DNA from: Clostridiales bacterium | Lineage (GTDB): Bacteria > Bacillota > Clostridia > Oscillospirales > Acutalibacteraceae | Direction: 5' to 3' | NCBI GenBank assembly: GCA_012522615.1 | Contig: JAAYKB010000187.1 | Coordinates: 1 to 15,346 of the forward strand | DNA length: 15,346 bases | Shown: positions 1-8,049 of the stretch, in pieces | Layout: every line of letters begins with the position of its first letter | Position numbering within the stretch: position 1 is the stretch's first letter | Notes under the pieces: generated by a model | The model's input: only the letters and a program-made list of their open reading frames with translations | The model's database searches: none | What the model was told of the DNA's origin: nothing | Position numbers and translations under genes: made by a program

Positions 1-78
1 ACAAGGCAATTCATTGCCGCAGTCAGAGCCGGGAACCGCAAGAGGGGTTGCAAAGCAACTTCAAGTCCTCTAGTTTAA

Positions 79-2223
79 TCAAACAAACAGCCGCGCGGTA
101 TTGGCGAATACGAAGCATACCGCAATACCGACAACCGTCGGCACGAGAAAAGAGACTGCCGTCCATTTGAGACTCCGGGTCTCTTTTTTTATTGTGATAC
201 AGGTTGTCGAGCAAGGCCAGTGCATTAGCGAAAACAGCATGGTACTTACGGCGGTAATCCATGTCCAGCCGTTATCGACAAAAAGCTGTTTTAGGGCGGA
301 CAGGTCGTCGAGCTTCATAATGCTGCCTGACGCTATGTATGACATAATAATAATCGGGACAACGATTTCATTGGCAGGCAGGCCCAAGATAAAGGCAAGC
401 AGTATCACGCCGTCCATTCCAAGAAGTTTTGCAAACGGATCAAGAAAGTCCGAACAGTGGTTGAGTAATGTCGAGCCGCCGACCGAGACGTTTGCCATAA
501 CCCATATAATGAGTCCGGCAGGCGCGGCGACCACAACCGCTCTTGCCAATACAAACAACGTCCTGTCCAAAATTGAGCGCACTATGATTTTGCCAATCTG
601 CGGTTTGCGATAGGGTGGCAGCTCCAGTGTAAAGGAGGATGGCACACCCTTGAGAATTGTTTTTGATAAGAACCTTGAAACCGCAAATGTCATTATCACG
701 CCGAGTATTATAACGCAGGTGAGAAGGGCTGCGGACAGAACGGATTGAAACGGGCCGGCAGAAAATCCGACAAAGAACATGGTCAGTATGGCAATAAGGG
801 TAGGGAATCTGCCGTTGCAGGGCACAAAATTGTTGGTTATCATGGCAATCAACCGTTCGCGTGGCGAATCTATTATACGGCAGCCGACTATACCTGCTGC
901 GTTGCACCCGAACCCCATGCACATGGTCAGCGCCTGCTTTCCGCATGCGCAGCATTTTTTAAAATATTTATCCAGGTTAAACGCGACACGCGGCAGGTAG
1001 CCCAAATCCTCGAGCAGGGTGAATAGGGGAAAGAAAATAGCCATGGGGGGCAGCATGACCGAAACCACCCATGCCAATACGCGATATACTCCGAGAACGA
1101 GTATGCCATGCAGCCAATCGGGGGCTCCAAAATACCGGAACACATCCGTAAGCCTGTCCTGTACCCAAAACAGACCGTCAGAAAGTAATTGTGAGGGATA
1201 ATTCGCACCGGTTATGGTTATCCAGAATATAAGGAGAAGCAGACCTATCATAATAGGGAAACCGGTCCATCTGTTAGTAAGAATCCTATCTATTCTGCGG
1301 TCGCGGCGGTCATAATCAATGTTTTCATATCTTACGACTCCGTCACATATTGTTTCTGCTGTTTTTACAATACATGAAACGATTTGGTCTCTTAGGATTT
1401 CCCCTGTTATACCGACGTCAGACAGCGTTTTTTTGGCTTCGGCGAGTTTTGCCGCGATTTCCCTATCTTCAATGATATTGGTTTTAAGATATTTATTAAC
1501 TGCTTTAATCAGGGTATCGTCGTGGTCAAGCAGCTTCAAAGACAACCAGCGGGAATTTATCCTTGCTTGTGTTTTCCTGCGAATAACCGGTTCCAATACA
1601 GAGAGAGCGTCCTCTATCGGGGCGGTATATTTAATTTGGACGGTTTTATTTTTATTTCGGCTGTTAAGCAGGTTATCTACTTCCTGCATTAATCTATGCA
1701 GGCTCTTCTTTTTTCGCGCGATTGTACCGATAACAGGTACGCCCAATCGCTCTGATAATTTGTTCAGATTGATTGTTATATTTTTTCTTTTTGCCTCATC
1801 CATGAGGTTGACGCAGACCACCAGATTGCTTGTTATCTCGATTGTTTGCAAAACAAGATTCAGGTTTCTTTCAAGACATGTAGAGTCGCAGACAACGATG
1901 ACCGCGTCGGGGTCGCCGAAGCATATAAAATCCCGCGCTACTTCCTCTTCTGCCGAATGAGCCATAAGCGAATATGTGCCCGGGATATCAACCAAAATAT
2001 AGCTGTTGCTTTTGTATGTACAGTAACCTTGTGCGTTTGTGACCGTTTTTCCTGGCCAGTTTCCGGTATGCTGATTAAGTCCCGTCAGATTATTGAATAC
2101 GGTGCTTTTGCCTACGTTCGGGTTTCCCGCCAAAGCGACTACTTTATCATGCGGTGTTTGTTTCTTTATTATAAGACCGGAATCAACCGCCTTGATTCCG
2201 ATCGAATTATTTGTTAAGCCCAT
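79..2223 (-). CDS. feoB: FeoB-type ferrous iron transporter
   Basis: GTP-regulated inner-membrane permease that imports Fe2+ under anaerobic or low-iron conditions. A cytosolic GTPase domain (about residues 28-190) carries G1 GNPNVGKST (33-41), the FeoB signature GNWPGKTV (54-61), G3 DIPG (79-82) and G4 NLMD (139-142). The G5 region reads GTIARKK where a TSA-like sequence is usual. A helical linker leads to a membrane part starting near residue 330, with several hydrophobic segments and the Gate-type signatures GFGCNAAGIVG and NNFVPCNGRFP. At 714 residues it is normal for Firmicutes FeoB, with about 25 extra N-terminal residues. The ATG at 2223 has an SD-like GAGGGG just upstream on the minus strand. 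No feoA lies upstream; the divergent neighbour is nrdR. Family assignment is very secure; iron as substrate is known for the family, not shown here. Confidence 0.96.
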   Translation of the reverse strand: MGLTNNSIGIKAVDSGLIIKKQTPHDKVVALAGNPNVGKSTVFNNLTGLNQHTGNWPGKTVTNAQGYCTYKSNSYILVDIPGTYSLMAHSAEEEVARDFICFGDPDAVIVVCDSTCLERNLNLVLQTIEITSNLVVCVNLMDEAKRKNITINLNKLSERLGVPVIGTIARKKKSLHRLMQEVDNLLNSRNKNKTVQIKYTAPIEDALSVLEPVIRRKTQARINSRWLSLKLLDHDDTLIKAVNKYLKTNIIEDREIAAKLAEAKKTLSDVGITGEILRDQIVSCIVKTAETICDGVVRYENIDYDRRDRRIDRILTNRWTGFPIMIGLLLLIFWITITGANYPSQLLSDGLFWVQDRLTDVFRYFGAPDWLHGILVLGVYRVLAWVVSVMLPPMAIFFPLFTLLEDLGYLPRVAFNLDKYFKKCCACGKQALTMCMGFGCNAAGIVGCRIIDSPRERLIAMITNNFVPCNGRFPTLIAILTMFFVGFSAGPFQSVLSAALLTCVIILGVIMTFAVSRFLSKTILKGVPSSFTLELPPYRKPQIGKIIVRSILDRTLFVLARAVVVAAPAGLIIWVMANVSVGGSTLLNHCSDFLDPFAKLLGMDGVILLAFILGLPANEIVVPIIIMSYIASGSIMKLDDLSALKQLFVDNGWTWITAVSTMLFSLMHWPCSTTCITIKKETRSLKWTAVSFLVPTVVGIAVCFVFANTARLFV

Positions 2224-2244
2224 GACCGACCCCTCAAAGCAAAT

Positions 2245-2271
2245 TTAGGATAAGGAAACTTATTTTCCTGA
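2245..2271. promoter_or_regulatory. Imperfect dyad upstream of feoB, possible operator
   Basis: ATAAG and CTTAT (2250-2254 and 2259-2263) flank a GAAA loop, and AGGA and TCCT extend the symmetry outward with a three-base offset. It lies 22-48 bases from the feoB start, within the probable leader. It could be a metalloregulator site or a small leader hairpin. It does not match the Fur or DtxR consensus as I know them, so the role is a guess. Confidence 0.25.
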
Positions 2272-2389
2272 TGCCATAATATGGTCTCAATTCATATCGT
2301 GTTACATAAAACATCTTATTATGGGTGTAAAGCGATATAGCATTACATCCTAAAACTGGAAGTTAAAGTAACAATAATTCCCGATTGTA

Positions 2390-2418
2390 TTGAACATTTC
2401 AGGGGAGTATGCTATACT
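2390..2418 (+). promoter_or_regulatory. Sigma-A type promoter of nrdR
   Basis: A -35 box TTGAAC (2390-2395) and a -10 box TATACT (2413-2418) are separated by exactly 17 bases. Each box differs from the consensus at one or two positions. Transcription would begin near 2425, about 50 bases before the nrdR ATG. The in-frame TTG at 2390 is therefore part of the promoter and not the start of translation. Confidence 0.75.
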
Positions 2419-2476
2419 TTTCTATATTAGTTGTTATTGTCTGTTTATTCGCTATTTTATAGCCGGGGTGATTATA

Positions 2477-2929
2477 ATGAGATGTCCGTTTTGCGGTCAT
2501 ACGGAAAGCAAGGTTATTGATTCCCGCCCGACAGATGAAGGCTCGCGCATACGCCGACGCCGGGAATGCCTGCTTTGCGCCAAGCGATTCACCACCTATG
2601 AGATTGTTGAAAATTTACCGATTGTTGTGGTAAAAAAGGATAAATCGAGGGAATCATTTGATAGGAGCAAGCTGTTTAACGGGATGCTTCGTGCATGCGA
2701 AAAACGTCCCGTTTCGATACAAACGCTTGAAAAGGCCGTGGATGAAATTGAAGCAAGTCTGCAAAACTCCCTTGACCGCGAGGTGACCTCATTGCGTGTT
2801 GGAGAGTATGCGATGGAAAAACTGAAAGAGATTGATGAAGTCGCCTATGTGCGTTTTGCATCGGTTTACAGACAGTTTAAGGACATTACCAGCTTCAGGG
2901 ATGAAATTAACAAACTCCTTTCCAAATAG
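2477..2929 (+). CDS. nrdR: Transcriptional repressor NrdR
   Basis: NrdR senses ATP/dATP and represses ribonucleotide reductase genes. The 150-residue product has the usual length. An N-terminal zinc ribbon has paired cysteines C3, C6, C31 and C34 (MRCPFCG and CLLCAKRF), with the conserved VIDSR and RRRREC segments between them. An ATP-cone domain follows (about 49-139) and contains IVVVKKD, the RSKLFNGMLRAC segment and the ending YVRFASVYRQFKD. The ATG at 2477 was chosen because it starts the conserved MRCPFC motif and has GGGGTG 8 bases upstream; the frame stays open back to 2390, but that part lies in the promoter. The gene is monocistronic, with a promoter and a strong terminator of its own. 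No ribonucleotide reductase gene is in the window, so its targets lie elsewhere. Confidence 0.97.
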   Translation: MRCPFCGHTESKVIDSRPTDEGSRIRRRRECLLCAKRFTTYEIVENLPIVVVKKDKSRESFDRSKLFNGMLRACEKRPVSIQTLEKAVDEIEASLQNSLDREVTSLRVGEYAMEKLKEIDEVAYVRFASVYRQFKDITSFRDEINKLLSK

Positions 2930-2939
2930 TAATTGACTT

Positions 2940-2973
2940 GCGAAAAAGCCGGCAGTGATGCCGGCTTTTTCGC
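2940..2973. terminator. Rho-independent terminator after nrdR
   Basis: A perfect 15-bp stem (2940-2954 with 2959-2973) closes a GTGA loop. The stem has a GC-rich core GCCGGCA and an A5/T5 arm, so it can act in both directions. It starts 10 bases after the nrdR stop codon. Confidence 0.9.
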
Positions 2974-3093
2974 TGCTTGCGGGAACGAGGCATAGCTTGC
3001 GGTATTTTGAATCCGGCATATTAACATATATGAATATAAATCTAAATCCTTACAAAGAATAATCCAAAGAATATCTTGGAAGGATGAAGAAAA

Positions 3094-4344
3094 TTGATTA
3101 CAAAGGCGACTGAACAGGTTTTCTGGACAGCGGTTAATCAAGTACCGGTTCAATATCCGTGGCTTAATGAGAATCTGGATTGCGAGATTGCTATAATAGG
3201 CGGAGGAATCACGGCAGCCCTTTGCGCGCTTCGTTTTTCGCAGGCGGGCTATGATACGGTTATGCTCGGAGCGTCTCCGATTGGGTTCGGAGGAACAGCA
3301 TCGTCCAGCGGGATGATGAGTGTCGACGGAGAACAGAGTATAACGACGCTTGTCGAAAAAATCGGCGCGGACAGGGCAATGATGGCTGTCGAGCTGATGA
3401 CCCAAGCAATTAATAATATCGAACAGCTTTGCAACGAATTTGAGGAAGACTGCGGTTTCAGGCGAATGGACAGTCTGAGGTTTGCCGAGGATATTAAGGG
3501 CGGTGAAACACTGCGCCGCGAATACTCGTTAAGGCTGCATAACGGTATTAACGCCCAGCTTTTAACTTCATGGAATTATTCCGAGCAATTCACCTTTCCT
3601 ATGGAGGCGGGGATATATTCACAAGGTATTGGTGCACAGATTGATCCTTATCGCTTTGTCCACGCGGTTACATCTGCCGCCGTGAAACAGGGGGTCAGGG
3701 TATATGAAAACACAGCCGTCATCGAAATTGATAAAGGGGAGAGCGGACATGTAACCTTGAATTGTGAAAGAGAGCGCTATGTGAATTGCAAATATGTCGT
3801 TGTAGCCGCCGGTATTGGAACCGAGCAGTTAAGCGGGGGATTGGACCGCTCGGCAACAATATGTACGATTGTTACCGAACCGGTATCCGAATTTTCCGGA
3901 TGGCGCGGACCGTGTCTTATATACAGCGAGGGCGCTCCCACAATTTTTTTAACTGTAACACCCGATAGCAGGATATTGATGGGGGGGCTTTCCGTATCGT
4001 CAATTCTTGAGAATACCTATGTGTCAAAGGTGCTGGATTTAATCCCCATAACCGAGAAGAAATATGAACAGCTCGAAAAAAGGCTTCGCAAAATGTTCCC
4101 GGCTATCAGGAATATAACGGTGGAATATGTTTATTCATCGAAAAACGGACGAACCGATGATGGCCTTCCTGTTTTGGGACGAAAACCCGAGGATGACCGA
4201 ATAGCCTATGCGTTATGCTGCGGTAATGACGGTATTTTATATTCTGAAATTGCAAGCCGTCTCCTGCTTGAGCAGTATCAAGGAAAGGCGAACCAGCAGC
4301 TTGGTCTGTTTTCTCCCGGTCGCGAATGGCGCATACGTCATTGA
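3094..4344 (+). CDS. FAD-dependent oxidoreductase, DAO family
   Basis: Probable soluble flavoenzyme of the DAO fold (glycine/D-amino-acid oxidase, PuuB-like), which oxidises amines or amino acids; the substrate is unknown. The N-terminal Rossmann motif is EIAIIGGGITAALCALRFSQ (31-50). The C-terminal FAD motif includes GRTDDGLPVLGRKP and CCGNDGILYSEIASRLLL, followed by LFSPGREW as in this family. No Rieske domain is fused, and no signal peptide or membrane segment is seen. The 416 residues fit the family. The second strand ends VMLGAS, with Gly-Ala where FAD-ribose-binding Asp or Glu is common. The start is a TTG with GGAAGGA 9 bases upstream; the ATG at 3084 is in another frame and soon stops. 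It stands between terminators as a single gene. Confidence 0.85.
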   Translation: MITKATEQVFWTAVNQVPVQYPWLNENLDCEIAIIGGGITAALCALRFSQAGYDTVMLGASPIGFGGTASSSGMMSVDGEQSITTLVEKIGADRAMMAVELMTQAINNIEQLCNEFEEDCGFRRMDSLRFAEDIKGGETLRREYSLRLHNGINAQLLTSWNYSEQFTFPMEAGIYSQGIGAQIDPYRFVHAVTSAAVKQGVRVYENTAVIEIDKGESGHVTLNCERERYVNCKYVVVAAGIGTEQLSGGLDRSATICTIVTEPVSEFSGWRGPCLIYSEGAPTIFLTVTPDSRILMGGLSVSSILENTYVSKVLDLIPITEKKYEQLEKRLRKMFPAIRNITVEYVYSSKNGRTDDGLPVLGRKPEDDRIAYALCCGNDGILYSEIASRLLLEQYQGKANQQLGLFSPGREWRIRH

Positions 4345-4367
4345 TTAATTATTAAACGTAATTCGCT

Positions 4368-4396
4368 GAGGTTGTGATTCTATCACGGCCTCTTTT
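4368..4396 (+). terminator. Rho-independent terminator after the FAD oxidoreductase
   Basis: An 11-bp stem (4368-4378 with 4382-4392, including two G-T pairs) has a TCT loop and is followed directly by TTTT. It lies 23 bases after the stop codon. Confidence 0.8.
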
Positions 4397-4440
4397 CCTA
4401 TTGTGAAATCCTAGCAAAAGGAAATCCGAGGAATCTTCTA

Positions 4441-4475
4441 TTGCATTTTTTACCTGTTACAATTAAAATAGATAT
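4441..4475 (+). promoter_or_regulatory. Candidate promoter for the rpiR-cmk-ispH operon
   Basis: Two overlapping possibilities are seen. TTGCAT (4441-4446) lies 17 bases before TAAAAT (4464-4469). TTTACC (4449-4454) lies 18 bases before a TATAAC box (from 4473). Neither matches well in both boxes, but the stretch is AT-rich and lies between a terminator and the first gene, so a promoter here is likely. Confidence 0.4.
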
Positions 4476-4513
4476 AACATGGATACAAACGGCATTGAAG
4501 GGATGGACGTATA

Positions 4514-5380
4514 ATGACGAATAATCTGATTTCTTTGATCTCTGAAAAGCAGTTATCATTTTCCAAAGGGCAGAGGCTAATCGCTAATTATATAATAGAA
4601 AACTATGATAAAGCGGCTTTTATGACGGCGTTTCGGCTGGGACAGACCGTCGGGGTCAGTGAATCAACCGTCGTTCGTTTTGCCGCTGAGCTTGGATTTG
4701 AAGGATATCCCCAGCTTCAAAAAGCAATGCAGGAGCTTGTCCGAAGCAAGCTGAATTCTGTTCAGCGTATTGAGGTAACACGGGCTCATATGAAGGACAA
4801 TGAGGTGCTTGATAATGTAATCTCCTGCGATATTGCAAATATACGCCAGACGCTTGAAGAGATACCTCACGATGTTTTTTACAATGCGGTGGATGATATT
4901 GTAACCGCCCGACGTGTGTATATTTTCGGAGCAGGAAGCTGCCGTTCGCTTGCGATGTTTACTGCATATTACCTAAAAATGCTGATGATTGATGTACAAC
5001 TTATCTATACGTCCAGCGAGACCGAAATCTTTGAAGATATGCTACATATCAATTCGCAGGATGTAGCTATCGGAATCAGTTTTCCCCGTTATTCCAGCAA
5101 ATCTGTAAAGGCAATGCACTTTGCATATACCAGAAACGCCAAGGTTGTGGCGATAACCGACAGCAAGATGTCTCCTATTGCGGAATATGCCACGCATTTG
5201 CTTCTGGCTCACAGCGATATGGCAACGATTGTTGACTCACTTGTGGCGCCTCTCAGCATAATTAATGCAATAATTGTTGCGATATCTTTAAAGAAAAAGG
5301 AGATTATAACCAACAGGCTGATTGAGCTGGAGAAGATTTGGGAAGAGCATGATGTCTACCAGAAGCTTCCCGAGGCATAA
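4514..5380 (+). CDS. MurR/RpiR family transcriptional regulator
   Basis: DNA-binding regulator that responds to a phosphosugar or amino-sugar phosphate. The N-terminal HTH domain (1-77) holds the helix-turn-helix GVSESTVVRFAAELGF (47-62) and the typical SKGQRLIANYII opening. A SIS sugar-phosphate-binding domain follows (about 123-255), with VYIFGAGSCRS (135-145) and the IGISFPRYSSKSVKAMHFA segment. The length of 288 residues is standard. The start is ATG with GAAGGG 11 bases upstream. The next gene follows after 20 bases, so it is probably the first gene of the housekeeping operon. The family is clear. The ligand and targets are not; the downstream operon has no obvious sugar enzyme, and the later GH3/esterase operon is only a speculative target. 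Confidence 0.92.
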   Translation: MTNNLISLISEKQLSFSKGQRLIANYIIENYDKAAFMTAFRLGQTVGVSESTVVRFAAELGFEGYPQLQKAMQELVRSKLNSVQRIEVTRAHMKDNEVLDNVISCDIANIRQTLEEIPHDVFYNAVDDIVTARRVYIFGAGSCRSLAMFTAYYLKMLMIDVQLIYTSSETEIFEDMLHINSQDVAIGISFPRYSSKSVKAMHFAYTRNAKVVAITDSKMSPIAEYATHLLLAHSDMATIVDSLVAPLSIINAIIVAISLKKKEIITNRLIELEKIWEEHDVYQKLPEA

Positions 5381-5400
5381 TGCTGTTATGATGCGAACAC

Positions 5401-6666
5401 TTGAAAGGGTTTGATACCATTACCACTAATGATAGGAAAAGCGTACTAATCGTGGGGGGCGGAGCCGCAGGTCTGATGGCGGCGGGAACCGCGGCCGGAC
5501 GCGGGTTGCACGTCACCATTCTTGAACGTAACCGGCGTATGGCGCGTAAACTGATGATAACCGGAAAAGGGCGCTGTAATCTAACAAATAACTGCAGCAT
5601 TGACGAGTTTATATCAAACGTACCGGAAAATGGCCGTTTCTTATACAGCGCACTCAGCGCTTTTACCCCACAGGACCTCATAGAATTTTTTAAGGAAATG
5701 GGATTGCCTCTTAAAACAGAACGCGGCAACCGGGTGTTTCCGATATCCGACAAAGCACGTGACGTTGTTGACGTCCTGGTGTTGTTTGCAAAGAAAAACG
5801 GCTGTCATTTCAAGACAGGCCGTGCGGTATCTTTGGTAATTGAAGACGGAAGCTGCAACGGTGTTATACTTGAGAGTGGCGACAAAATCATGGCGGATAC
5901 CGTTGTTGTCTGCACCGGAGGGCTGTCTTACCCTTTGACAGGCTCGTCGGGTGACGGGTATTCCTTTGCCGAACAGGCGGGTCATACGGTAACTCCGAGG
6001 CGTCCCTCGCTGGTTCCGCTTGAATCTGACGATATATGGTGCAGAGATGTTCAGGGGCTGTCTTTGCGCAACTGCGCCGTCAAGGTTGAGGATACCCTTA
6101 CAGGCAAGATTGTTTTTAAGGATTTCGGAGAAATGCTGTTTACCCACTTTGGGGTCTCGGGGCCGATGGTGCTCAGTGCGAGTGCGCATATGCGGGAAAT
6201 GCATCCGGGGCGTTACCGCCTGCTGGTTGACCTGAAACCCGCGCTGACCTTCGAGCAGCTTGATGCCAGACTTGTAAGGGATTTTGCGGAAAACAAAAAC
6301 CGCGATTTTTCAAATTCTCTCGGGGCTCTTTTGCCGCGTTCCCTTTGTCCTGTTGTGGTTTCACTTTCGGGTATTCATCCGCAGACAAAATGCAATTCGA
6401 TAACAAAAGAGCAGCGACGAATGCTCGGAGAACTGCTTAAAGCGCTTCCGGTGAATATATCGGGATTCCGGCCGATAGAGGAAGCGATTATTACCTCGGG
6501 CGGTGTAAAGGTCTCTGAAATCGATGCGAGAACAATGCAGTCTAAGCTTATAAAAGGCCTGTATTTTGCGGGAGAGGTTCTTGATGTGGATGCTTATACC
6601 GGCGGGTTTAACCTACAGATTGCCTTTTCAACCGGTGTAGCCGCCGGAAGACATATTTTAGAGTGA
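5401..6666 (+). CDS. BaiN/HI0933-like NAD(P)/FAD-dependent flavoprotein
   Basis: Two-dinucleotide-domain flavoprotein of the HI0933 family, sometimes labelled aminoacetone oxidase or BaiN; the reaction in this organism is unknown. The N-terminal FAD motif VLIVGGGAAGLMAAGTAAGR begins at about residue 15, E42 sits at the end of the second strand, and the family signature MARKLMITGKGRCNLTNN follows. The C-terminal signatures are TSGGV, YFAGEVLDVDAYTGGFNLQ and AFSTGVAAGRH. At 421 residues it is typical. The start is uncertain: no in-frame ATG precedes the FAD motif. TTG at 5401 lacks an SD, while AAAGGG (5404-5409) sits 9 bases before an ATT at 5419. The gene is in the operon between rpiR and cmk, an order common in Clostridia. 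Confidence 0.9.
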   Translation: MKGFDTITTNDRKSVLIVGGGAAGLMAAGTAAGRGLHVTILERNRRMARKLMITGKGRCNLTNNCSIDEFISNVPENGRFLYSALSAFTPQDLIEFFKEMGLPLKTERGNRVFPISDKARDVVDVLVLFAKKNGCHFKTGRAVSLVIEDGSCNGVILESGDKIMADTVVVCTGGLSYPLTGSSGDGYSFAEQAGHTVTPRRPSLVPLESDDIWCRDVQGLSLRNCAVKVEDTLTGKIVFKDFGEMLFTHFGVSGPMVLSASAHMREMHPGRYRLLVDLKPALTFEQLDARLVRDFAENKNRDFSNSLGALLPRSLCPVVVSLSGIHPQTKCNSITKEQRRMLGELLKALPVNISGFRPIEEAIITSGGVKVSEIDARTMQSKLIKGLYFAGEVLDVDAYTGGFNLQIAFSTGVAAGRHILE

Positions 6667-6697
6667 AATTTTATATTTGAAAGGATTGGCACATAGT

Positions 6698-7390
6698 ATG
6701 AATAAACCATTTTCAATAGCCCTGGACGGTCCTTCCGGCGCAGGGAAAAGCAGTGTCGCCAAGAGGGTTGCAATGGAGCTGGGATTTTTGTATGTCGATA
6801 CCGGAGCGCTTTACCGAGCCATTGGATATGAGGTTCTAAAACGCGGCGGCAAGCCGAACGATCAGGCGTTTGTTGAGGATATGCTTCCTGATATTAATAT
6901 CGAACTTAAGCACATTGATTCCTCCCAGCGCGTATTTGTTAATAACGAGGATGTTACGGAATTAATCAGAACGCCCGAGGTGTCGATGGCTGCCTCTGCA
7001 GTATCTGCCATTCCTGCTGTTCGCAGGTTCCTGTTTGAGCTGCAAAGGGAAACCGCGAGAAAAAATAATGTTATTATGGACGGACGGGATATCGGAACGG
7101 TAGTTTTGCCGGATGCGGACTTGAAGGTCTTTTTGACCGCCTCGGCTGAAGAAAGGGCAAGAAGAAGATATGACGAGCTTATACAAAAGGGTATTGAAAC
7201 CTCATACGAGGATGTCCTTGCCGATATGAAGAAGCGCGATTATGACGATTCCCACCGGGAAACAGCCCCGCTAAAGGCGGCTGATGATGCAATCTTTGTG
7301 GATACGACCGGCCATACGCTTGAACAGTCTGTCATTACTATAAAAAAACTGATTGAAGATATGATTAATCCGGAAAGGCACGGTTCTTGA
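6698..7390 (+). CDS. cmk: Cytidylate kinase
   Basis: Phosphorylates CMP and dCMP to the diphosphates with ATP in pyrimidine salvage and turnover. The P-loop is GPSGAGKSS (11-19). YVDTGALYRA (32-41), MDGRDIGTVVLPDA (127-140) and the lid-like EERARRRYDEL (151-161) are characteristic, as is the KKRDYDDSHRETAPLK segment. The 230 residues match the family. ATG at 6698 was preferred; AAAGGA is 12 bases upstream. In-frame TTGs at 6677 and 6686 have no suitable SD. The stop overlaps the next start by four bases (TTGA), so plsC translation is probably coupled. Confidence 0.96.
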   Translation: MNKPFSIALDGPSGAGKSSVAKRVAMELGFLYVDTGALYRAIGYEVLKRGGKPNDQAFVEDMLPDINIELKHIDSSQRVFVNNEDVTELIRTPEVSMAASAVSAIPAVRRFLFELQRETARKNNVIMDGRDIGTVVLPDADLKVFLTASAEERARRRYDELIQKGIETSYEDVLADMKKRDYDDSHRETAPLKAADDAIFVDTTGHTLEQSVITIKKLIEDMINPERHGS

Positions 7391-8013
7391 ATATGGGATT
7401 AGGTCGTTTTTTATTATGGCTGGTTCGACCGTTGTTTTATCTTCTTTTCCCGTATAAAATCAGTGGGCTTGAGAATTTGCCCGAGCAGGATGGAAAGCCC
7501 TTGATACTTTGTTCGAATCATATCTCGAATATTGACCCGGTATTTCTCCTGATGGGGTTTAAGAACCGTCCAATCTATTATATGGCAAAAGCCGAATTGT
7601 TCAAAGGACCGATTGCGACATGGTTTTTTTCGAATGTATTCGGTGCCTTTCCGGTAAACCGCGGGAAAGGAGACACCGTCTCATTGGATACCGCCGAGCG
7701 GCTTGTACGTGAGGGCAAGCTGATGGGAATATTCCCCGAAGGAACCCGCTCAAAGGACGGAACTCTCGGTCGCGCCAAATCCGGAGCGGCATTGATTGCA
7801 TCGCGCACCGGAGCGTCCATACTTCCGATTGCCATAAAAACCAAAGGGCAGAAGGTCAGGCTGTTTCAAAAAACATTTATATATGTCGGCAAATCGCTTT
7901 CTTCTGAGGAACTGCATCTGAATAATCCCGAAAGCCCCGATTTGCGGTATGCTTCACGCCTGCTCATGGAGCGGATAGCAGAGATGATAGATAATAATAC
8001 TTTCGCACAATAA
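7387..8013 (+). CDS. plsC: 1-acyl-sn-glycerol-3-phosphate acyltransferase PlsC
   Basis: Membrane-associated acyltransferase that turns lysophosphatidic acid into phosphatidic acid, the common phospholipid precursor. The HX4D catalytic motif is NHISNID (44-50). The glycerophosphate-binding motif FPEGTRS lies at 116-122, followed by a GAALIA segment. A hydrophobic N-terminal stretch (6-22) fits membrane attachment. The 208 residues are a usual length for the short bacterial form. The TTG at 7387 overlaps the cmk stop and has GGAAAGG 8 bases upstream; ATG at 7393 is the alternative start. The location between cmk and ispH is common in Clostridia. Confidence 0.94.
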   Translation: MNMGLGRFLLWLVRPLFYLLFPYKISGLENLPEQDGKPLILCSNHISNIDPVFLLMGFKNRPIYYMAKAELFKGPIATWFFSNVFGAFPVNRGKGDTVSLDTAERLVREGKLMGIFPEGTRSKDGTLGRAKSGAALIASRTGASILPIAIKTKGQKVRLFQKTFIYVGKSLSSEELHLNNPESPDLRYASRLLMERIAEMIDNNTFAQ

Positions 8014-8029
8014 GACTGTGCGAAAGTAT
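7997..8029 (+). other. Hairpin spanning the plsC stop codon
   Basis: A perfect 13-bp inverted repeat (7997-8009 with 8017-8029) has a 7-base loop that contains the TAA of plsC. It ends one base before the GGAAGGA SD (8031-8037) of ispH. There is no T-run, so it is not a standard terminator. It may affect RNA processing or the translation of ispH. Confidence 0.6.
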
Positions 8030-8049
8030 CGGAAGGATATGGTTTTTCA

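Noticed and set aside
1..78. End of a convergent plus-strand gene, or a structured RNA with AGAGG/CCTCT and GTTGC/GCAAC pairs
   Set aside because: All three plus frames are open over this short stretch and two end with a stop just before the feoB stop, so the frame cannot be chosen. The pairings do not fit a tRNA arm or any RNA I recognise. More sequence to the left would decide it.
101..613. Long open frame of 170 codons opposite feoB
   Set aside because: It lies wholly within the well-supported feoB gene, has no SD or family motif, and looks like the mirror of the coding strand.
1319..1960. Open frame of 213 codons opposite the FeoB GTPase region
   Set aside because: Ser-, Leu- and Phe-rich reverse image of a coding region, with no recognisable domain and no promoter or SD.
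3084..3113. ATG-started leader peptide before the FAD oxidoreductase
   Set aside because: Ten codons including the stop, overlapping the SD and the real TTG start. It looks accidental and has no attenuator-like codon run.
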